From an uncultured Bacilli bacterium (GTDB taxonomy: Bacteria; Bacillota_I; Bacilli_A; RF39; UBA660), in assembly GCA_934130545.1 (NCBI GenBank), contig CAKOYD010000001.1, positions 62,001 through 126,000 on the forward strand: a stretch of 64,000 bases of DNA, written 5' to 3'. The position numbers were made by a program, and so were the translations under genes. The notes under the pieces were generated by a model. It was not told the origin of the DNA. It searched no databases and saw only the letters and a list, made by a program, of their open reading frames with translations. Below are positions 34,202-42,914 of the stretch, one piece after another; position 1 is the first letter of the stretch, and every line of letters begins with the position of its first letter.

Positions 34202-35078
34202 TTTTAATATCACCTAAATCTAACTTACTTCCCATTATTAAATCTGCTGTATACGTAATTGTATTATCGAATCCGGCATTTGTAAATAATGTTAATTCTC
34301 CAAAATATATTTTGTTATTAACATAGTACAAATCAACTCGTATTTCAGGCAATCCTTTGCTTAAGGTTTCAGCTATTTCTATCATTTCTTTTAATTTTTT
34401 AGGTTTTGTTATTTGTTTTGCCATATTACATCCATTTTCATATGGGCAATAATCTAGGTAATTCCAATTTGTGTCAAAGTAAAAATATTTAACTCCTTCT
34501 TTTGTATTTCTCCCTGTACATACTAAAATATTGTCAACTTTTCCATTAAAACATTGGATTTTATAGTCTTTTACGTTGGCGCCTAAATATTCTTCAACAA
34601 TTATTTTGGGAGTTACATTTTTATATGGATATTCTCTATAGTATAAATAATATTTATCTTTCAATGATTTTTTTAATATTTTTTTTGCTTTCTTCAAATT
34701 AAATTTTTCTTTATTTTCACATATTACAACGTTTCCTGAATTATGTGAGCTTTTCATTACAAATTTATTTGGAAGTTTTTCTATATTTATTTCATCTACA
34801 TTATTGTATACAAAGAAAGTTGGTATAACATATTTTTTATCTATTAGCGTTTCTACATATTTTTTTACCGCTACTTTATCAACCATTGTTGTATAAATAT
34901 CTTTTCTATCATATAATTTTATGACTTGTAGTTTTTCATTTAATGTTTGTGGATTTTTTAGATTTAGTTCTCTTCCAAGTTTTATTTTAAACATTTTCTT
35001 TAAATATGTTTCATCACTTATTGGCAACAAATTTTGTTTTAAAACTAATATTTTTATTTTGTTAAATACATTAATCAT
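34191..35078 (-). CDS. TupA-like ATP-grasp protein (copy 1)
   Basis: The 295-residue protein fits the TupA-like family: LPISDETYLKKMFKIKLG near the N-terminus, FVMKSSHNSGNVVIC, IIVEEYLGANVKDYKIQCFNG and EIRVDLYYVNNKIYFGELTLFTNAG. TupA was first described in teichuronopeptide synthesis, where a polyglutamate-polyglucuronate is built. A second, diverged copy sits four genes upstream. It overlaps the glycosyltransferase start by 11 bp. Confidence 0.9.
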   Translation of the reverse strand: MINVFNKIKILVLKQNLLPISDETYLKKMFKIKLGRELNLKNPQTLNEKLQVIKLYDRKDIYTTMVDKVAVKKYVETLIDKKYVIPTFFVYNNVDEINIEKLPNKFVMKSSHNSGNVVICENKEKFNLKKAKKILKKSLKDKYYLYYREYPYKNVTPKIIVEEYLGANVKDYKIQCFNGKVDNILVCTGRNTKEGVKYFYFDTNWNYLDYCPYENGCNMAKQITKPKKLKEMIEIAETLSKGLPEIRVDLYYVNNKIYFGELTLFTNAGFDNTITYTADLIMGSKLDLGDIKNEN

Positions 35079-35079
35079 T

Positions 35080-36261
35080 TTAATTCTCCTTTTTTAATCT
35101 TAGAGTTTCTCCTGTTACTATACCTAGTAATATTGCTATTGGAATAATTATAACTGATTGTTCATAAAAGTAACTAAATATGCTAAATATTACACTTAAA
35201 ATAATAGCAAAAGCAATTACTGGTGCACTTTTATTTTTTTCCTTAATCATTACTAAACAAGTTAACGAATTTTTTAGTAAAAAAATTATTATTATACTTA
35301 AACCTATTAAGCCATAATCATATAAATATTCAAGATAACTATTATGTGCCATTCTATTTTTTCCTAATGGTTTTAGACTATAATATACTGATTGAAATCC
35401 ATGCCCAAAAATTTTTTTTAAATTTGAAGAATTGCTATATGCATCATATACTGTTTCCCAGATGATATCTCTACCACTTCCACCATCATTTGCTAATTTC
35501 TTAAATCTAGTAAATATCTCAAGATTTGAGTTTGTGGCTAAATAGTAAAATGTAAAAACTCCAATCATTACCAAAATTATTATTTTAATGTAATTCTTTA
35601 ATTTGCCTTTTACAGTATTTTGAATATATGCCTCTATTAAATAATATATAAATACCCCAACAATTATTGCAATCGTTCCCGCTCTTTTAGTTGATAGTAA
35701 TACTGTCATTATTGATAATATCAAAATTATATTTTTTTTTCTTTTTGACTTAACATAATATAAAAAAAGCGGTAAAAATGTTATACAAAAATAGATTGGA
35801 AATATATATTCACCATTGTTATCAAGTAACTTATGCTTTTTTATTAATAAAAAGCTTATGACTATCATTAGCAAATAAAATAGAAAGAATATTTTTTCGT
35901 GTTTAAAACTCATTTCATATTCATAGCTATAATATACGCACACAACTAAAAGTAGTGGCCAAGTAAACGTATCCGAAATAAAATAAGGAAAATAAAAATC
36001 TTTGTTTATAAATATTATTAGTGTTTCATAAATTAAAAGTAATAATAGGATTCCTATATTAAATTCGAATTTAAATCTTCCTTTTTTTATGCATAGTGAA
36101 ATATATATTAAACATAAAATACTTACGACTATTTCAATTATATATGATATCATTTTCAATTTATATGTGTCATCATATGTTCCATACATTTTTAATCCTA
36201 TAAATGTGAAAGTACATATTATAATAATTCTTATTAATATTTTTTTTAAATTTATATTCAT
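35080..36261 (-). CDS. Wzy-type O-antigen/capsule polymerase
   Basis: The 393-residue polytopic protein (about 10-11 helices) carries the Wzy/WaaL loop motif in GFQSVYYSLKPLGKNRMAHNSYLEYLYDYGLIG (about 295-330, split here by domain ends), with the conserved HNSYLE. It links repeat units outside the membrane. It is the only polymerase candidate of the locus and is next to the first TupA-like gene. Confidence 0.92.
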   Translation of the reverse strand: MNINLKKILIRIIIICTFTFIGLKMYGTYDDTYKLKMISYIIEIVVSILCLIYISLCIKKGRFKFEFNIGILLLLLIYETLIIFINKDFYFPYFISDTFTWPLLLVVCVYYSYEYEMSFKHEKIFFLFYLLMIVISFLLIKKHKLLDNNGEYIFPIYFCITFLPLFLYYVKSKRKKNIILILSIMTVLLSTKRAGTIAIIVGVFIYYLIEAYIQNTVKGKLKNYIKIIILVMIGVFTFYYLATNSNLEIFTRFKKLANDGGSGRDIIWETVYDAYSNSSNLKKIFGHGFQSVYYSLKPLGKNRMAHNSYLEYLYDYGLIGLSIIIIFLLKNSLTCLVMIKEKNKSAPVIAFAIILSVIFSIFSYFYEQSVIIIPIAILLGIVTGETLRLKKEN

Positions 36262-36285
36262 ACAATCATCCTTTTTATACTAAAT

Positions 36286-37377
36286 CTATCGCTGTTGTTT
36301 TATTTTACTCTTTAAATACTCTTCCCATTCTTTATTAATTTTATCAGGTGATACTTTTTCTATAATTTTATGTGCATTTACAGAAATTTTTTTTGCTAGT
36401 TTTTTATTAGTAATAAGAAGTTCCATTTTTTCTGCTAATTGATTGTGATTATTTACTTCTATTAAAAAACCATTTTCTCCATCTTGTATAATTTCCTTTG
36501 GCCCACCACATGGGCAATCAGTTGATATACATGGGATGCCAAGACACATCGCCTCTATTAATGAATTAGGCATACCCTCAAAATTGGAAGTAAGAACAAA
36601 CATTGATGCTTTATATATTTCTTTTTCAATTTCATTTACTATTCCAGGTAGCATGACGTTTTCCTGCATGCCGTTTTCCTGTATATATTGTTCTAATTCG
36701 TTTCTTTTATCACCATCACCATAAATAATTAAACTATAATTAGGATATTTATTAATAATTTGTTTAAACACTTTTAATAACATAATTTGATTTTTTTGTT
36801 CGCACAACCTTCCAACGGAGACTATTACTTTTTGCCTAATTCCTCCATAAGCTTGTTCAATCATAAATTTATCTGAAATTGAGTTCATAATTATAGTGCC
36901 TTTTTGTTGAATCTTACTACTAAAATACTTTTGAGCATCTGAAGTTTGGAACACAAATCCATTTGCTCTTTTATATAGCCATTTCATTAGGATTTTTTTT
37001 GAATACTTTTTATATTCAACTTTTGGATCATTTCTTACTGAAACTATTACATTTAGATTAAATTTTTTTTGAAATAATAGTATCATAAATGATGCTTCTG
37101 GTAAAAATGTTAAAATAATATCATATCTTTTTTCACTTAATTTTTTTTTGATATTTTTATATCTGTAAACATATTTTAATATTTTCGGCTTGTTTGATTG
37201 TTCAATAGTTTCAAAATTTATTATCTCAATATTTGATTGTAAATCATATTCAATACCTATATTTCTTAATATACCTATACTTACTTCATTTTTTTGTGAT
37301 AAATAGTTTGCTAGGTTACTTGTTACTCTTTCAGCTCCACCTTTTTTTAGTTGACTAATGCATATTAAAATTTTCAT
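36286..37377 (-). CDS. Glycosyltransferase family 4 (copy 1)
   Basis: The 363-residue GT-B enzyme starts MKILICISQLKKGGAERV and carries VSVGRLCEQKNQ and the nucleotide-sugar motif EAMCLGIPCISTDCPCGGPKEII. GG-AERV-type starts are usual for GalNAc or glucose transferases in capsule loci, but specificity is not predictable. Its ATG overlaps the next gene's stop by 4 bp. Confidence 0.93.
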   Translation of the reverse strand: MKILICISQLKKGGAERVTSNLANYLSQKNEVSIGILRNIGIEYDLQSNIEIINFETIEQSNKPKILKYVYRYKNIKKKLSEKRYDIILTFLPEASFMILLFQKKFNLNVIVSVRNDPKVEYKKYSKKILMKWLYKRANGFVFQTSDAQKYFSSKIQQKGTIIMNSISDKFMIEQAYGGIRQKVIVSVGRLCEQKNQIMLLKVFKQIINKYPNYSLIIYGDGDKRNELEQYIQENGMQENVMLPGIVNEIEKEIYKASMFVLTSNFEGMPNSLIEAMCLGIPCISTDCPCGGPKEIIQDGENGFLIEVNNHNQLAEKMELLITNKKLAKKISVNAHKIIEKVSPDKINKEWEEYLKSKIKQQR

Positions 37378-38432
37378 TTTATCTCCTGATTTAATATCAT
37401 ATCTTTTTTAATTTCGTTAATTACATTTTGGGGATTATATTTTTTATATTCTTTCAAGCAATTTTTTCTCATCTTATTTATTTGTTCAACATTTTCTAAC
37501 GATAATTTGATTTCTTTAATTAAATTATAATTATCACTGTCTCTTTTATATATGTATCCTGTTAAATTATTTTTTATAATTTCTGCATTATAATTCCAAT
37601 CTGTTGCAATTATCGGTAAGCCTGATGCAAAACAGTCTATAAATGTTCCTGGAAAGCCCTCTCCTTCCCAATATGTTGGGAACAATAATGCATAATATTT
37701 ATTTAATACTTGAACTGTTTCGTCATATTTAATTATTCCTTTATAATTTATATATTTTGATTTTTTAAGTAACTCATTAAATTCGTTTTGATAATTATGG
37801 TCAATCTGTCCATATATATCAAGGTATACCTTATTTTTCTTTCTTAACTTATTGACTGCTATTATTGCATTTACAGCATCAGTTATTCCCTTTTCCCTTG
37901 CTACTCTGGAAAACGTACAAAATCTTATTTCGTCATTGCTTGTATATCTTGCCACTTTTTGCTTAGTTTGTACCAATGGTTTAAAATTTGGTGATACTTT
38001 TACATTGCTTATTCCTAAGGTATTTAATCTATTTTTTAATTGATTAGTTTCAACATAATTACATTGAAATGCGTTTAGATACTTTATCCATTTATTATTT
38101 TTAATTACTAATTTATCTAGACTACCCCCAATCACCCTATGATAAAGCTTTTTTTTAAAAATTTTATTAGTATAGTAGAGAAATGGCAAGTAAAATTTTA
38201 AGCCATTCCTACTTAGCATAACAAATATATAATCTGATACAATCAAACATTTTATAGTTTTAATAAAGCATTTTAATGCATTTCTTTTGTAATTATATGT
38301 ATCAACAATATATATTTTACAATCAGCAAAGGCCTTTCTCAATTCGTCTGCAAATATCCTTGTTAATATTGTCTGACCATCCGAAATATTTTTATTATAT
38401 GCTGTTCTTCCTATTATTCCAATTTTTATCAT
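37374..38432 (-). CDS. Glycosyltransferase family 4 (copy 2)
   Basis: The 352-residue GT-B enzyme has IGIIGRTAYNKNISDGQTI at the start, FCTFSRVAREKGI for the phosphate loop and FASGLPIIATDWNYNAEII for UDP-sugar binding. It shows little likeness to its neighbour, so the two probably add different sugars. It overlaps both neighbours by 4 bp, which means strong translational coupling through this part of the operon. Confidence 0.92.
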   Translation of the reverse strand: MIKIGIIGRTAYNKNISDGQTILTRIFADELRKAFADCKIYIVDTYNYKRNALKCFIKTIKCLIVSDYIFVMLSRNGLKFYLPFLYYTNKIFKKKLYHRVIGGSLDKLVIKNNKWIKYLNAFQCNYVETNQLKNRLNTLGISNVKVSPNFKPLVQTKQKVARYTSNDEIRFCTFSRVAREKGITDAVNAIIAVNKLRKKNKVYLDIYGQIDHNYQNEFNELLKKSKYINYKGIIKYDETVQVLNKYYALLFPTYWEGEGFPGTFIDCFASGLPIIATDWNYNAEIIKNNLTGYIYKRDSDNYNLIKEIKLSLENVEQINKMRKNCLKEYKKYNPQNVINEIKKDMILNQEIK

Positions 38433-39298
38433 TTAAATCTCTCCAAATCAATCATATTTCCATATTTATAATCATATTTTTTAGGTGATATTGGCATAAA
38501 ACCAGAACATGGTGTAAAAGTTAGCTCAGAAAAATATATTTTATTATCAATATCAAATAAATCTACCCTTACAAATTCAAAGTCTTTACTTAGTATTGAT
38601 GCTACTTTAACCAATTCTTTTAGATTTTTTGGTATCGATGGTGTTTTTTTAAATCCACTATGGTCAGTTCTAAAAAACTCAGTAGGACTACCATCACAGT
38701 AAAAAAAATCAGCTTGCATGTTATGGAAATCTCCATTTACATTTTGTGATACATAGAAAAATTCCGGCTTCCCTTTGAAACAAAAAAATTTGTAATCTTT
38801 TATATTCTCACCTAAATATTCCTCACATATTATTTTTGGTTTAATTTTGCTATAATGTTTTTCACCGGATACGTTTCCAAAGTCTTCCCTCATCCATTTT
38901 TTTAATTGTCTTTTTATTTTTTTTATATTTAAATCACCTTTATTTTTACAAATGATATTATATCCACAACCATGATTGCATTTTAAAACGAACTTATTGG
39001 GTAGAGTTTCAAAATTTATATCATCTACATTATCCCAACTTCCTATTAATTTAGTAAGGTATTTACCAAGCCCTTTTTCAACTATGTAATCTCTAACCAT
39101 ATATTTGTCTGCACATTTTATAACCATATTATTATTTGGGTAGTTATAAATTTTTAGATAATTTATCTTTTCATTGAATGATTTTGGATTGTCTAATTGT
39201 AATTGAGCCTTCATTATTTTTTTGTACATTATTTTATTAGCCAAAACTGGATTAATTGATGTAAATATTTTTCTAAAAATTCTTATTATCTTTCTCAT
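38429..39298 (-). CDS. TupA-like ATP-grasp protein (copy 2)
   Basis: I start at ATG 39298 (MRKIIRIF), preceded by AAAAAGG; the longer frame would run through 64 bp of the glycosyltransferase before it. The 289-residue product carries FVLKCNHGCGYNIIC, KIICEEYLGENIKDYKFFCFKG and EFVRVDLFDIDNKIYFSELTFTPCSG, all TupA-like blocks. The ATP-binding loop has HGCG in place of HNSG of the other copy. It is one of three ATP-grasp ligases in the operon. Confidence 0.9.
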   Translation of the reverse strand: MRKIIRIFRKIFTSINPVLANKIMYKKIMKAQLQLDNPKSFNEKINYLKIYNYPNNNMVIKCADKYMVRDYIVEKGLGKYLTKLIGSWDNVDDINFETLPNKFVLKCNHGCGYNIICKNKGDLNIKKIKRQLKKWMREDFGNVSGEKHYSKIKPKIICEEYLGENIKDYKFFCFKGKPEFFYVSQNVNGDFHNMQADFFYCDGSPTEFFRTDHSGFKKTPSIPKNLKELVKVASILSKDFEFVRVDLFDIDNKIYFSELTFTPCSGFMPISPKKYDYKYGNMIDLERFK

Positions 39299-39303
39299 TT
39301 TAA

Positions 39304-40080
39304 TTACCTTTTTATATATGTCCTTTTTTTTACTGCATTGTATGCATATCCCACAAAACAAAAGCAAGATTTTATTAATGAAAGTTTTTCTATATCTCTA
39401 TATAATTTCCATGTTCCTTTTATCGCTTTAAGTTTATTACTTGATAATGAGTTGCTTACAACTCTATAATATGATAAATTCTCTGGCACTTCATAGCAAT
39501 CAAATCCAGCCTTTAATAATTGACACCATGTTGCAGCATCTTGCCTTCTTCTTATATTGGGCATTTTTAAGATATCTTTACCGGTTATTTTAGTGTCTAC
39601 CATTACGCCAACTGTTTGAATAATTGTATTTCTTAAAAATAAGTTATAATCAACCTTTTTGGGAATTCTGACGATTTTATTCAGGCTTTTCCCTACTTCA
39701 TCAATCTTTTCGTAATCTGTGCATGTGAAAGCATATTCATTATTTAGCATGTATTTGACTTGTTTTTCTAATTTTTCCGGTTTCCATAAATCGTCAGCAT
39801 CAAGATATGCGACAAATCTACCTTTAGATTCCTTTAATGCCTTATTTCTTGCAATAGCTGCGCCACTATTTTCATCTAACTTAAAGTATTTGATTCTCTT
39901 ATCTTTTTTAATATATTTATCAATTATTTTTGCTGAATTATCTGGCGTACAGTCATCAACCAATAATAATTCCCAATTTGTATATGTTTGGTCTACAACG
40001 CATTTAATTGTTTCCTCAATTAAATTGGCGCAGTTATATACAGGTGTTATAATTGATACTAATTCTTCTCTATTTTTCAT
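39304..40080 (-). CDS. Glycosyltransferase family 2 (EpsE/WaaE-type)
   Basis: The 258-residue protein starts REELVSIITPVYNCANLIEETI and has NWELLLVDDCTPDNSAKI and YLDADDLWKPEKLE. The short length and KPEKLEKQVKYM helix fit EpsE-like capsule transferases. As the first glycosyltransferase gene after the epimerase it may act early, but gene order does not prove that. Confidence 0.93.
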   Translation of the reverse strand: MKNREELVSIITPVYNCANLIEETIKCVVDQTYTNWELLLVDDCTPDNSAKIIDKYIKKDKRIKYFKLDENSGAAIARNKALKESKGRFVAYLDADDLWKPEKLEKQVKYMLNNEYAFTCTDYEKIDEVGKSLNKIVRIPKKVDYNLFLRNTIIQTVGVMVDTKITGKDILKMPNIRRRQDAATWCQLLKAGFDCYEVPENLSYYRVVSNSLSSNKLKAIKGTWKLYRDIEKLSLIKSCFCFVGYAYNAVKKRTYIKR

Positions 40081-40091
40081 ACTTCACCTTC

Positions 40092-41141
40092 TTACATATA
40101 AAATTCTTTATACCACTCAGCAAACTTTCTTAATCCTTCACGTAATGATGTACTTGGTTTAAAACCATAGTCTCTTTCTAATGGTGTTGTATCTGCATAA
40201 GTTATTGGTACATCTCCTGGTTGCATTGGTACTAATTCTTTATGTGATTCAAAGTCATAATCTATTGGTAATACTCCTGCTTTAATTAATTCTTCTTGCA
40301 AGATATTTACAAAATCTAATAAATTTTCCGGATTTGAATTTCCTATATTATATACTGCATATGGTGGTAAAGGTAATCCGTCTTCTCCATTTTTCTTTTC
40401 AGGTGCTCCTTGCATTACTCTAACTATTCCCTCTACAATATCATCTACATAAGTAAAATCTCTTTTACAGTTTCCATAATTAAATATTTTTATTGTTTCT
40501 CCATTAACAAGTTTGTTAGTAAATCCAAAATAAGCCATATCTGGTCTTCCAGCTGGTCCATAAACCGTAAAGAATCTTAATCCTGTTGATGGAATATTAT
40601 ATAGTTTTGAGTATGCATGTGCTAATAATTCATTACTTTTCTTTGTAGCAGCATATAAACTTACTGGGTTATCTACTTTATCATCTGTTGAATATGGTAC
40701 TTTTTTATTTGAACCATATACTGATGATGATGATGCATATACAAGATGTTCTACTGGATTATGTCTGCAAGCTTCTAATATATTATAAAATCCAATTAAA
40801 TTTGCTTCTATATAAGCATCTGGATTTTCAATACTATATCTTACTCCGGCTTGAGCAGCCAAATTAACCACTACACTTGGTTTATAATCTTCAAATATTT
40901 TATTAATTAGTTCTTTATCTGCTAAGTTTCCTTTAATAAAAATAAAATTATTATATTGTTCTAATTCTTTTAATCTTGAATTTTTAATTCTTACATCATA
41001 ATAGTCATTAACTGAATCTAATCCAATTACTTTTATTCCTTTAAATTCTTTTACTAATCTCTTTACTAAGTTTGAACCGATGAATCCTGCAACGCCAGTT
41101 ACAAATACTGTTTTATTATTAAGTTCTACTTTTGTTTTCAT
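40092..41141 (-). CDS. NAD-dependent epimerase, UDP-glucuronate 4-epimerase type
   Basis: The 349-residue short-chain dehydrogenase has GVAGFIGSNLVKRL, LAAQAGVRYSIENPDAYIEANLIGFYNIL, the catalytic pair YAATKKSN (YxxxK) with SSSSVYG, and RFFTVYGPAGRPDMAYFGF. This set is typical of Cap1J/WbpV-like UDP-GlcA 4-epimerases that make UDP-galacturonate. With ugd in the same operon, the pathway UDP-Glc to UDP-GlcA to UDP-GalA is complete. Confidence 0.93.
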   Translation of the reverse strand: MKTKVELNNKTVFVTGVAGFIGSNLVKRLVKEFKGIKVIGLDSVNDYYDVRIKNSRLKELEQYNNFIFIKGNLADKELINKIFEDYKPSVVVNLAAQAGVRYSIENPDAYIEANLIGFYNILEACRHNPVEHLVYASSSSVYGSNKKVPYSTDDKVDNPVSLYAATKKSNELLAHAYSKLYNIPSTGLRFFTVYGPAGRPDMAYFGFTNKLVNGETIKIFNYGNCKRDFTYVDDIVEGIVRVMQGAPEKKNGEDGLPLPPYAVYNIGNSNPENLLDFVNILQEELIKAGVLPIDYDFESHKELVPMQPGDVPITYADTTPLERDYGFKPSTSLREGLRKFAEWYKEFYM

Positions 41142-41160
41142 ATAATTACTTCCTACCCTC

Positions 41161-41190
41161 CAATAAAAAATAAATATCTAATATAGATAT
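41161..41190 (-). terminator. Terminator-like hairpin in the capsule operon leader (possible attenuator)
   Basis: On the minus strand ATATCTA / TAGATAT (7 bp, 3-nt loop) is followed by TTATTTTTTATT and then the epimerase ribosome site. A hairpin plus T tract between promoter and first gene would stop transcription unless overcome. Confidence 0.5.
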
Positions 41191-41259
41191 CTATCCTAAA
41201 GCATTATTAATATTAAATTTTATTTACTTCAGAATACATATACTTATAGTCTTAATATC

Positions 41260-41268
41260 ATTTTACCA
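41260..41268 (-). promoter_or_regulatory. Candidate extended -10 promoter of the capsule biosynthesis operon
   Basis: TGGTAAAAT on the minus strand is an extended -10 box (TGn followed by TAAAAT). The -35 region is only TTTAAT-like. It lies between the sugar transferase terminator and the epimerase leader hairpin. Confidence 0.45.
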
Positions 41269-41291
41269 TATATTATTATAAATTAAAATAC

Positions 41292-41328
41292 ATAAAAAAA
41301 ATTATTAACACTTTTTTGTCAATAATTT
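41292..41328 (-). terminator. Terminator of the sugar transferase gene
   Basis: AAATTATTgAC / GTtAATAATTT pair with one mismatch around a loop of A residues, followed by seven or more T on the minus strand. Confidence 0.7.
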
Positions 41329-42002
41329 TATACTCCAGCACCATGTCCTCCAGTAACTGCACTAAATGTTTTAAAGAATATCTTTATATCTAATTTAATA
41401 TTACAGTTATTAGAATAATATTTTTCTAATTTTAATCTTTCTTCAAATGATCTATGTTTAGGACCACTTACTTGCCAGTATCCAGTTAATCCTGGCTTAG
41501 TTTTAATGATATCTTCGTAATATTCTCCCATGTCTTCTTTTTCTCTTGGTAAATATGGTCTATTACCTATCATAGCCATATCTCCTTTTAAAATATTTAT
41601 CATTTGGGGTAATTCATCTAGTGAAGACTTTCTTAATACTTTACCCATCTTTGTTATTCTTGGATCGTTCTTTAATTTCTTATTTATTTTATATTCCTTA
41701 GCCATTTCTTTATTTTCTTTTAATAGTTTGAATAATACTTCATCAGCATTAGGTATCATAGATCTAAATTTATATAATTTAAATTCTTTACCATTCTTAC
41801 CTATTCTTGTTTGAGTATAAAATATACTATTATAATCTTTAGATATTATATAACTTATTTTTACTATAATTATTATTGGTAATAAAAATATACATCCTAC
41901 TAAAGATACTACTATATCAAATGTTCTTTTAATAACTTTATATAATACTTTACTTCTTTCTTTAACTACATTACCTTCTAGTGTTATATCATTTGTATTC
42001 AT
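41328..42002 (-). CDS. Initiating sugar-phosphate transferase (undecaprenyl-phosphate, bacterial sugar transferase family)
   Basis: The enzyme moves the first sugar-1-phosphate onto undecaprenyl phosphate and so starts the capsule unit. The 224-residue, single-pass form has KRTFDIVVSLVGCIFLLPIIIIVKI as membrane element, YKFRSM, SLDELPQMINILKGDMAMIGNRP and KPGLTGYWQVSG. It is the first gene of the locus but has its own terminator, so its expression is partly uncoupled from the rest. Confidence 0.95.
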   Translation of the reverse strand: MNTNDITLEGNVVKERSKVLYKVIKRTFDIVVSLVGCIFLLPIIIIVKISYIISKDYNSIFYTQTRIGKNGKEFKLYKFRSMIPNADEVLFKLLKENKEMAKEYKINKKLKNDPRITKMGKVLRKSSLDELPQMINILKGDMAMIGNRPYLPREKEDMGEYYEDIIKTKPGLTGYWQVSGPKHRSFEERLKLEKYYSNNCNIKLDIKIFFKTFSAVTGGHGAGV

Positions 42003-42024
42003 TATTTCTCAACTCCATTAATAT

Positions 42025-42052
42025 TTGACATATTTCGCTAGATGTATATAAT
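42025..42052 (+). promoter_or_regulatory. Promoter of the small membrane peptide gene
   Basis: A perfect TTGACA (42025-42030) and perfect TATAAT (42047-42052) are 16 bp apart, with the start codon 25 bp downstream. Confidence 0.75.
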
Positions 42053-42076
42053 AATATAAATACAAGGTGATATATT

Positions 42077-42202
42077 ATGAAATACTTACTAGCTTTTATT
42101 TTAATTAGTTTTCTTATACTAATTATAACATTTATATTAACTAGTTGTAAAGTATCTAGTTTAATTTCTCAAGAAGAAGATAATATTAATAAGAATATTT
42201 AG
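42077..42202 (+). CDS. Small single-pass membrane peptide (41 aa)
   Basis: The ATG at 42077 follows AAGGTGATATATT, and a consensus promoter lies upstream. The 41-residue product is one hydrophobic helix (about residues 3-23) followed by a polar tail SCKVSSLISQEEDNINKNI with one Cys, which may be a lipobox-like TSC but has no signal-peptidase context. Very short one-helix proteins of this kind are usual in Firmicutes and have no assigned function. It precedes the DUF6512 gene by 37 bp and is probably co-transcribed with it. Confidence 0.72.
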   Translation: MKYLLAFILISFLILIITFILTSCKVSSLISQEEDNINKNI

Positions 42203-42239
42203 ATTATATTTTTATATAATTTAGTGGTGAGATTAATAT

Positions 42240-42779
42240 ATGTCTATTAAAAAAACTAGATTAATATCGATATTAGGAATATTTCTTATTTCTTTTTTAG
42301 CACATTTTATGTATGATTTATTCCCTAATGTTATTACTTCATTCTTTTTCCCAGTTAATGAGAGTATTTGGGAACATATGAAGATACTATTTACTTCTAC
42401 TATGATATATGGAGTATTTGATTATATACTTATGAAGAAATTTAATATTAAGTATAATAATTTATTATTAGAATTATTTATTACTTCTTTTCTTAGTGTT
42501 ATTATTTATTTAATTATTTATATTCCTATATACTTATTATATGGTGAAAATCTAATTGTGTCGATAATTCTTATGATAATAACCTATATTATTACTAAGT
42601 ATATAGGATATTATATATTAATACAAAAAGAATATAGATTATTAAATATAATATCTATATTCTTGATAATTATGTGTTATTTGGGGTTTATATATTTAAC
42701 TTATAATCCTATTCATAATTTTATATTTTACGATACGGTGGATGGGAAGTATGGGATTATGGAATATGTGATTGAGTAG
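42240..42779 (+). CDS. DUF6512-like membrane protein
   Basis: The 179-residue protein has five or six membrane helices. The segment FPNVITSFFFPVNESIWEHMKILF near the N-terminus, with NESxWEH, is a hallmark of this uncharacterised membrane family as I recall it. It ends soon after a last helix (YNPIHNFIFYDTVDGKYGI). No function is known. Confidence 0.75.
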   Translation: MSIKKTRLISILGIFLISFLAHFMYDLFPNVITSFFFPVNESIWEHMKILFTSTMIYGVFDYILMKKFNIKYNNLLLELFITSFLSVIIYLIIYIPIYLLYGENLIVSIILMIITYIITKYIGYYILIQKEYRLLNIISIFLIIMCYLGFIYLTYNPIHNFIFYDTVDGKYGIMEYVIE

Positions 42780-42914
42780 GATTAATCTACTTTATGATTA
42801 TTTTAATTGCATATAATTAATTATTTATATTATAGTTTTATTATCAATTGCTTGGTATTTCTGAACAGTTGTTTTTTTCTCTATTATTCATTTTTAACTA
42901 TATTTCATGCATTT

